Source of the DNA: Thermodesulfovibrionales bacterium
GTDB taxonomy: Bacteria > Nitrospirota > Thermodesulfovibrionia > Thermodesulfovibrionales > SM23-35
Reading direction: 5' to 3'
DNA length: 41,302 bases
Assembly (NCBI GenBank): GCA_030019415.1
Contig: JASEEX010000016.1
Span: forward strand, 1 to 41,302
Positions 37,974 to 41,302 of the stretch are shown one piece after another. The notes under the pieces are model-generated. The model had not been told where the DNA came from, ran no database searches, and worked only from the letters and a program-made list of their open reading frames with translations. The stretch's first letter is position 1. The number at the start of each line of letters is the position of its first letter. Made by a program: the position numbers and the translations under genes.

Positions 37974-38465
37974 TTACAGGACTTTAGCCTTTTGTTTTAA
38001 CTGCCCGACCTCACACTTCAGCCGTCTGCCAGTTTTAAAGTAATGGTCAAAGCTTTTCAACCAATCCGGCCTATCACGTTTGGGGCAGGTCTCCACAAAT
38101 TCTATAAACTTTATAAACTTCTCAAGGGTCTCGGGACTGATCGAGTGCTCCATCTTACAGGCATCGACTTCGGCTATTTTTGGGTCAATATTTAAAATTC
38201 CCGATAGAAACTTAAATAGGGTGTCATGCCTCTTCTGAACACCCTGGGCTAACCTTTCCCCTTCTGTGGTAAGTTCTACATACTCATATCTTTTATGGGA
38301 AACGAGCCCTTTTTGAATGAGGGTATTTAGCATACTCGTCACAGTTGGTAGCTTGACATTCATAACCCTGGCAATATCCTTGACCCGGACAGCCTTTACC
38401 TCTTTTTCGAGGTTAGAGATGGCCTCTAAGTAATCCTCGACTGTAGGTGTTAAAGACTCAATCAT
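37974..38465 (-). CDS. DtxR/IdeR-family iron-dependent repressor
   Basis: 163 residues. The winged helix spans about 8-70 (TPTVEDYLEAI...VRVKDIARVMNVKLPTVTSMLNTL). The dimer/metal domain has H80 (KRHDTLFKFL) and DACKMEH (C103, E106, H107). This Cys-x2-Glu-His set is the primary metal site of DtxR/IdeR; MntR proteins carry Asp/Glu instead of Cys, so Fe(II) sensing is the better guess. A third SH3-like domain is absent. It likely controls the adjacent feoA and itself. Confidence 0.9.
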   Translation of the reverse strand: MIESLTPTVEDYLEAISNLEKEVKAVRVKDIARVMNVKLPTVTSMLNTLIQKGLVSHKRYEYVELTTEGERLAQGVQKRHDTLFKFLSGILNIDPKIAEVDACKMEHSISPETLEKFIKFIEFVETCPKRDRPDWLKSFDHYFKTGRRLKCEVGQLKQKAKVL

Positions 38466-38486
38466 TAGATTCCCAAAACTAAATTA

Positions 38487-38520
38487 GATAATTCTTATCA
38501 TAGACAAAGATTTTTGTCAA
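38487..38520 (-). promoter_or_regulatory. Promoter and operator of the DtxR-family gene
   Basis: On the minus strand TTGACA (38520-38515) is followed about 17 bp later by a -10-like TAAGAA. It overlaps the inverted repeat GATAAGAATTATC (38499-38487). This fits autoregulation. The neighbouring TTAGATAATTCTTAT on the plus strand resembles the half-sites of the palindrome at 37921. Confidence 0.5.
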
Positions 38521-38532
38521 GTATTTTTTGTA

Positions 38533-38781
38533 TTAAGTCTTCCATAGGCGCAACAAAAAGGACAGTATAAAAAGTAAGCTGTATATACCTACAATTGTCG
38601 GGCCAGAAGGTAAATCCCATGTAAAAGAAAGAAAAAGCCCGATCATAACGCATAAGGCAGAAGCTATGCATGAAACGAAAAAGATCATACCTATCCGCCT
38701 GGCAGAAATAAGCCCTATCAGGGCAGGAATTATGAGTGAAGCAAAGACAAAGATTATCTTGCCAAGTTTTCTAGCCATCAT
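38533..38781 (-). pseudogene. C-terminal fragment of an ABC-3 metal permease
   Basis: 82 residues with two to three helices: FASLIIPALIGLISARRIGMIFFVSCIASALCVMIGLFLSF, split here before TWDLPSGPTIVGIYSLLFIL. This is the end of ZnuB/MntB-type permeases (LLIIPAxxAxLLARRxxxML...GLxxSxxxDLPxGPxIVxxxxxLF). The first 170-190 residues are missing and no ATPase is adjacent. Confidence 0.75.
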
Positions 38782-38804
38782 TGGATAAACTGGCGTTTCT
38801 CTCC

Positions 38805-38984
38805 TTAAGAAAGCGGGAGCGCCGCTCGAGCCGAATTCTGTCTCGATGAGAGAAGATTTACCTGATGACGATCAGGCCTGCCATCACTATTTGAATCCCT
38901 TTCGATTATCCCTGCAAGGGTATTTGAGGCATATAAAAGGGATATCAGTATCACCACTGCCCTTATGACGTTAGAAGACCCCAT
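38805..38984 (-). pseudogene. Truncated exported protein with an EF-hand-like motif
   Basis: 59 residues: signal peptide MGSSNVIRAVVILISLLYASNTLA, then IIERDSNSDGRPDRHQVN, where DSNSDGRPD looks like a calcium-binding DxNxDGxxD loop. The rest (LLSSRQNSARAALPLS) is abnormal and ends early. AGGAAGG lies 7 bp before the ATG. It starts 15 bp after the receptor gene, so it was probably part of a TonB operon before a deletion joined it to the permease fragment. Confidence 0.5.
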
Positions 38985-38998
38985 CTTTCAATACCTTC

Positions 38999-41056
38999 CT
39001 ACCATGAATAAGAAACACTGGCATAGATAAACCGTCCTGGCTCATTGACTATTTTTACGTTTGCTCCACCCGGATCAGTCGGGTCGTATTCGTAGGAATT
39101 GGCAACCACGTATTTTTTATCAAACATGTTGTCAATACCGAAATTCAGGCTAAGACCGTTCAAGAAAGATAAATTCCCCTCTTTCTCTGCAAACTGATAA
39201 CCTGCCCTAAAGTTAAACACATCCCATCCTTTAAGAGGTGTTTCCCCGGCGTCACGGTCGATGTCTTTACTATCCTCTGAATGTACCCACTCGAACGTCG
39301 CAAAAAGACCGTTCTTATCATAGTTTAAGGCGAGTTTGGTCTTAAGCGGTGCAATCTCGGCGAGGTCTTTGTCGTTGTTGTTTTCAGGCTGGTCAAGTTT
39401 TCTTCCTCTCTGATAAGCCACTCCGCCTTCCACAGCAAAACCATACCCTAAATCAAAGTCTGCGGTTATATCTCCTCCAAAGAGGTAGGCGTCAATATTT
39501 GTATATGTCTTGACACCACTTGTTTTCTGCTCCTGATAAATGAAATCGCTTAAATAGCTGTAAAAACCTTTTGTTTTGAGTTTTAAGCGTTCCAGCATTG
39601 TTGTCTCAAAACCTAAATCTATTTCAAGATTATGCGACGGTTTAAGCTCAGGATTACCGTAATATGTAGCCCCCTCCTGAACGTAGCGTTCAACCGCCGT
39701 AGGTGTGCGGGTCGTTAAGCCTATGCCACCGAATATATTAGTATCATCTTTTAGAAAATACTTCAGGGATAAATACGCGCTGGGAAAGACATCGGTCTGC
39801 GCGTTTTCATTAGTCATTGATTTGCTGAATTTTAAATCCTCCTGCGCCTTAGTATGAAAAACATCCGCACGCAATCCGGCTGCCATTGATAACTTACCAA
39901 TATCGCGCTCCGCTTTGATATATGCCCCAAAATCAAGTTCATTAACATCCGGGAAGAGCTCATCGTTTACAATCGCTCCTGTGTTCCTATCAATTATGTC
40001 TCCATACCAGTTGCGATGATAAAAGTCGGTTCCATACGTTAATAACCCTATACCCGAGGCTGCTTTATTTTCAATTTGCGCTCCTGTAATATAAGAAATC
40101 GCTTCAATTCTTCTCTCAGGAATCATGCCCGGGCCAGTTCTATACTTACCGTATGGATAATGCTCAATACGGTTGTAGTAAGCCGAAATACCGAGCTGTT
40201 CTGAAATGGGGCTAAGGTTATCTATCGTATATTCAACTTTATTAAGATATGTTTTTTCTTTCTCCGTATCCATAGCAACGCGGGGAGTCATAATGTCGTG
40301 TGCCTCGCCATACGATGATGAAAAAAGAAGCTTTTGGTTCTCTGCCGGCTTAATCAATACCTTCCCCCAAAAATCATGTTTCTTAAACGCATCTAGATTT
40401 TTCCCATCGTCATTATAATTCGGATTAAAGCTACTTAACTTATTACCCGCTCCATCTTCATATTGGCCAGATTTAGAATAGTTATAACCAAGCAAACCCT
40501 GTAATTCTTTGCTTCCCCCAGAAATGAATCCTCCTTGGCTCAAATACTCGTATGAACCAAACTTAGAAAGGATCTCTCCGTGAAGGCCTTCATAGGGATT
40601 TTTTGTGATGACATTGATGCTACCACCAAGTGCGCCCGGCACGCTTACATCATAAGGGCCTTCTTTTACTTCTATTTTCTGTATTGTTAAAAGATTAATG
40701 TGAGAAAGCGGTGGATCTTTGCGGCTTCCGCAGGAACCTTCTATAAGCGTACCGTCCTGAGTGAAGCGCAGATTACTTTTGGTAAAACCTCTTAAACCCA
40801 CTTCGTTACCATACCCGCTTTTACGGATCATTGACGCTTCAATAAGCTCATCGGACAGTATTTCTGCCAGATCCACAACCTTGTGTGTTTTAAGAACCTT
40901 GGCATCTATCTCTTTTCTTTCATCTCCTTCATCTTTTTCTGCCGTTACAACAACCTCTCCTAACTTAAAAATTGTTTCACCTATTTCTTCTGCATAGACT
41001 GATATCCCTTGAATAAGGAATATAAATGCACAAATTAAATTTAGCAATTTTTTCAT
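38999..41056 (-). CDS. TonB-dependent outer-membrane receptor
   Basis: 685 residues from the ATG at 41056 behind GAGGAGG. Signal peptide MKKLLNLICAFIFLIQGISVYA, then the TonB-box-like KLGEVVVTAEKDEG (about 33-46), plug domain (LAEILSDELIEASMIRKSGYGNEVGLRGF ... broken here; GPYDVSVPGALGGSINVITK) and a beta-barrel ending LNFGIDNMFDKKYVVANSYEYDP...GRFIYASVSYSW, with C-terminal Trp. Such receptors import siderophores, haem, cobalamin or metal chelates. Substrate cannot be read; CobN-like and DUF4198 genes nearby favour haem, cobalamin or a metallophore. Confidence 0.94.
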   Translation of the reverse strand: MKKLLNLICAFIFLIQGISVYAEEIGETIFKLGEVVVTAEKDEGDERKEIDAKVLKTHKVVDLAEILSDELIEASMIRKSGYGNEVGLRGFTKSNLRFTQDGTLIEGSCGSRKDPPLSHINLLTIQKIEVKEGPYDVSVPGALGGSINVITKNPYEGLHGEILSKFGSYEYLSQGGFISGGSKELQGLLGYNYSKSGQYEDGAGNKLSSFNPNYNDDGKNLDAFKKHDFWGKVLIKPAENQKLLFSSSYGEAHDIMTPRVAMDTEKEKTYLNKVEYTIDNLSPISEQLGISAYYNRIEHYPYGKYRTGPGMIPERRIEAISYITGAQIENKAASGIGLLTYGTDFYHRNWYGDIIDRNTGAIVNDELFPDVNELDFGAYIKAERDIGKLSMAAGLRADVFHTKAQEDLKFSKSMTNENAQTDVFPSAYLSLKYFLKDDTNIFGGIGLTTRTPTAVERYVQEGATYYGNPELKPSHNLEIDLGFETTMLERLKLKTKGFYSYLSDFIYQEQKTSGVKTYTNIDAYLFGGDITADFDLGYGFAVEGGVAYQRGRKLDQPENNNDKDLAEIAPLKTKLALNYDKNGLFATFEWVHSEDSKDIDRDAGETPLKGWDVFNFRAGYQFAEKEGNLSFLNGLSLNFGIDNMFDKKYVVANSYEYDPTDPGGANVKIVNEPGRFIYASVSYSW

Positions 41057-41302
41057 TTGAGTATACTCCTCCTCATAGTTCTGTTTTGACAAAACTTGGA
41101 ACTAAAAATAAAAATTATAAATTTTTATCCTGCACAGAAACTAAAGGAGGGCCACGGATCAGGTTACTTTTACAGAAAGGCTGAAGGTAGGATTGTTGGG
41201 AATAAAAAAAGATTTGATAACCTATTGGGTACAAAATAGGTGTAATAACTTAAGTTCAACAACCTCTACACGAAAAGCCTTGATATTAAAACATTTGTCT
41301 TT
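41057..41302 (-). promoter_or_regulatory. AT-rich upstream region of the receptor gene
   Basis: No gene is seen in 41093-41302. An almost perfect AT palindrome (ATAAAAATTATAAATTTTTAT, about 41108-41128) lies 52 bp before the start and could be an operator. I looked for a cobalamin riboswitch (B12 box GCCACTG) and did not find one. Confidence 0.35.

Noticed and set aside
41093-41302. Cobalamin riboswitch upstream of the TonB receptor
   Set aside because: The conserved B12 box and the typical GGGAA..GGTG core are not found on the minus strand.
1-41302. CRISPR array
   Set aside because: Repeats are dispersed or in pairs; no regularly spaced direct repeats with spacers and no cas genes.
1-41302. 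tRNA or rRNA genes
   Set aside because: I saw no cloverleaf with the TTCGA/GGTTC-type T-arm or rRNA core sequences; a tRNA scan would be needed to exclude one fully.

Overview
The window looks like a chromosomal segment of an anaerobic, Gram-negative, probably uncultivated bacterium. Signs of an outer membrane are a porin-like barrel, a TonB-dependent receptor and ExbB/ExbD. Signs of anaerobic metal and Fe-S metabolism are radical SAM enzymes, ferredoxin-type MinD ATPases, NifX-like proteins and FeoAB. Composition is AT-rich. Short inverted repeats of the types GTCATTCC...GGAATGAC and TGTCATTGCGAG...CTCGCAATGACA are scattered between genes. This combination resembles Nitrospirota or Desulfobacterota, but I cannot assign the organism.

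Part 1 (1-17430, plus strand) is an Fe-S and metal-cofactor region. A strong promoter with a Fur box drives a CGGC-domain protein, followed by a Fur regulator and a second Fur box. Next come a DUF5320 protein, two NifX-like proteins, zinc ribbons, an Mrp/NBP35 ATPase, a NifU/IscU scaffold, two MBL-fold hydrolases, two MinD-type ATPases with ferredoxin inserts, TrmO, a radical SAM protein, a ZnuBC-like ABC pair without its binding protein, a second DUF5320 protein and a GHKL ATPase. NifX + Mrp + paired ferredoxin-MinD ATPases resemble the gene company of the orange protein (ORP) complex of Desulfovibrio. Housekeeping genes follow (xthA, a SPASM-type radical SAM, a methyltransferase).

Part 2 (17427-20977) is a disturbed boundary: a second TrmO, an N-truncated gene, an ISNCY-like insertion sequence that interrupts a lipoprotein gene, and a GIY-YIG nuclease gene held between inverted copies of the dispersed repeat.

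Part 3 (20978-28213, minus strand) is the most exciting part. It holds two P1B-type ATPases, a free HMA-like protein, two low-complexity membrane proteins sharing one membrane module, a protein resembling the magnetosome protein MamC/Mms13, a two-helix mini-protein and a three-domain FeoA fusion, packed as one apparent operon. P-ATPase plus small membrane proteins is the logic of ferrosome (fez) operons, which build membrane-bounded iron stores. I propose a ferrosome-like, possibly magnetosome-related, compartment operon.

Part 4 (28241-41302, minus strand) is metal uptake: porin, DUF4198 periplasmic proteins, FeoB, FeoA, ExbB, a DtxR-type regulator, another FeoA and a TonB receptor. Several genes here are broken (exbD, a CobN-like chelatase tail, an ABC permease tail, a NifX/FeoA remnant). 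A 139-bp MITE with 18-bp terminal inverted repeats sits at one break and a partial copy at another. Upstream of feoAB, and again at 37.3 kb, lies a duplicated leader with a conserved core and an intrinsic terminator, a candidate undescribed cis-regulatory RNA.
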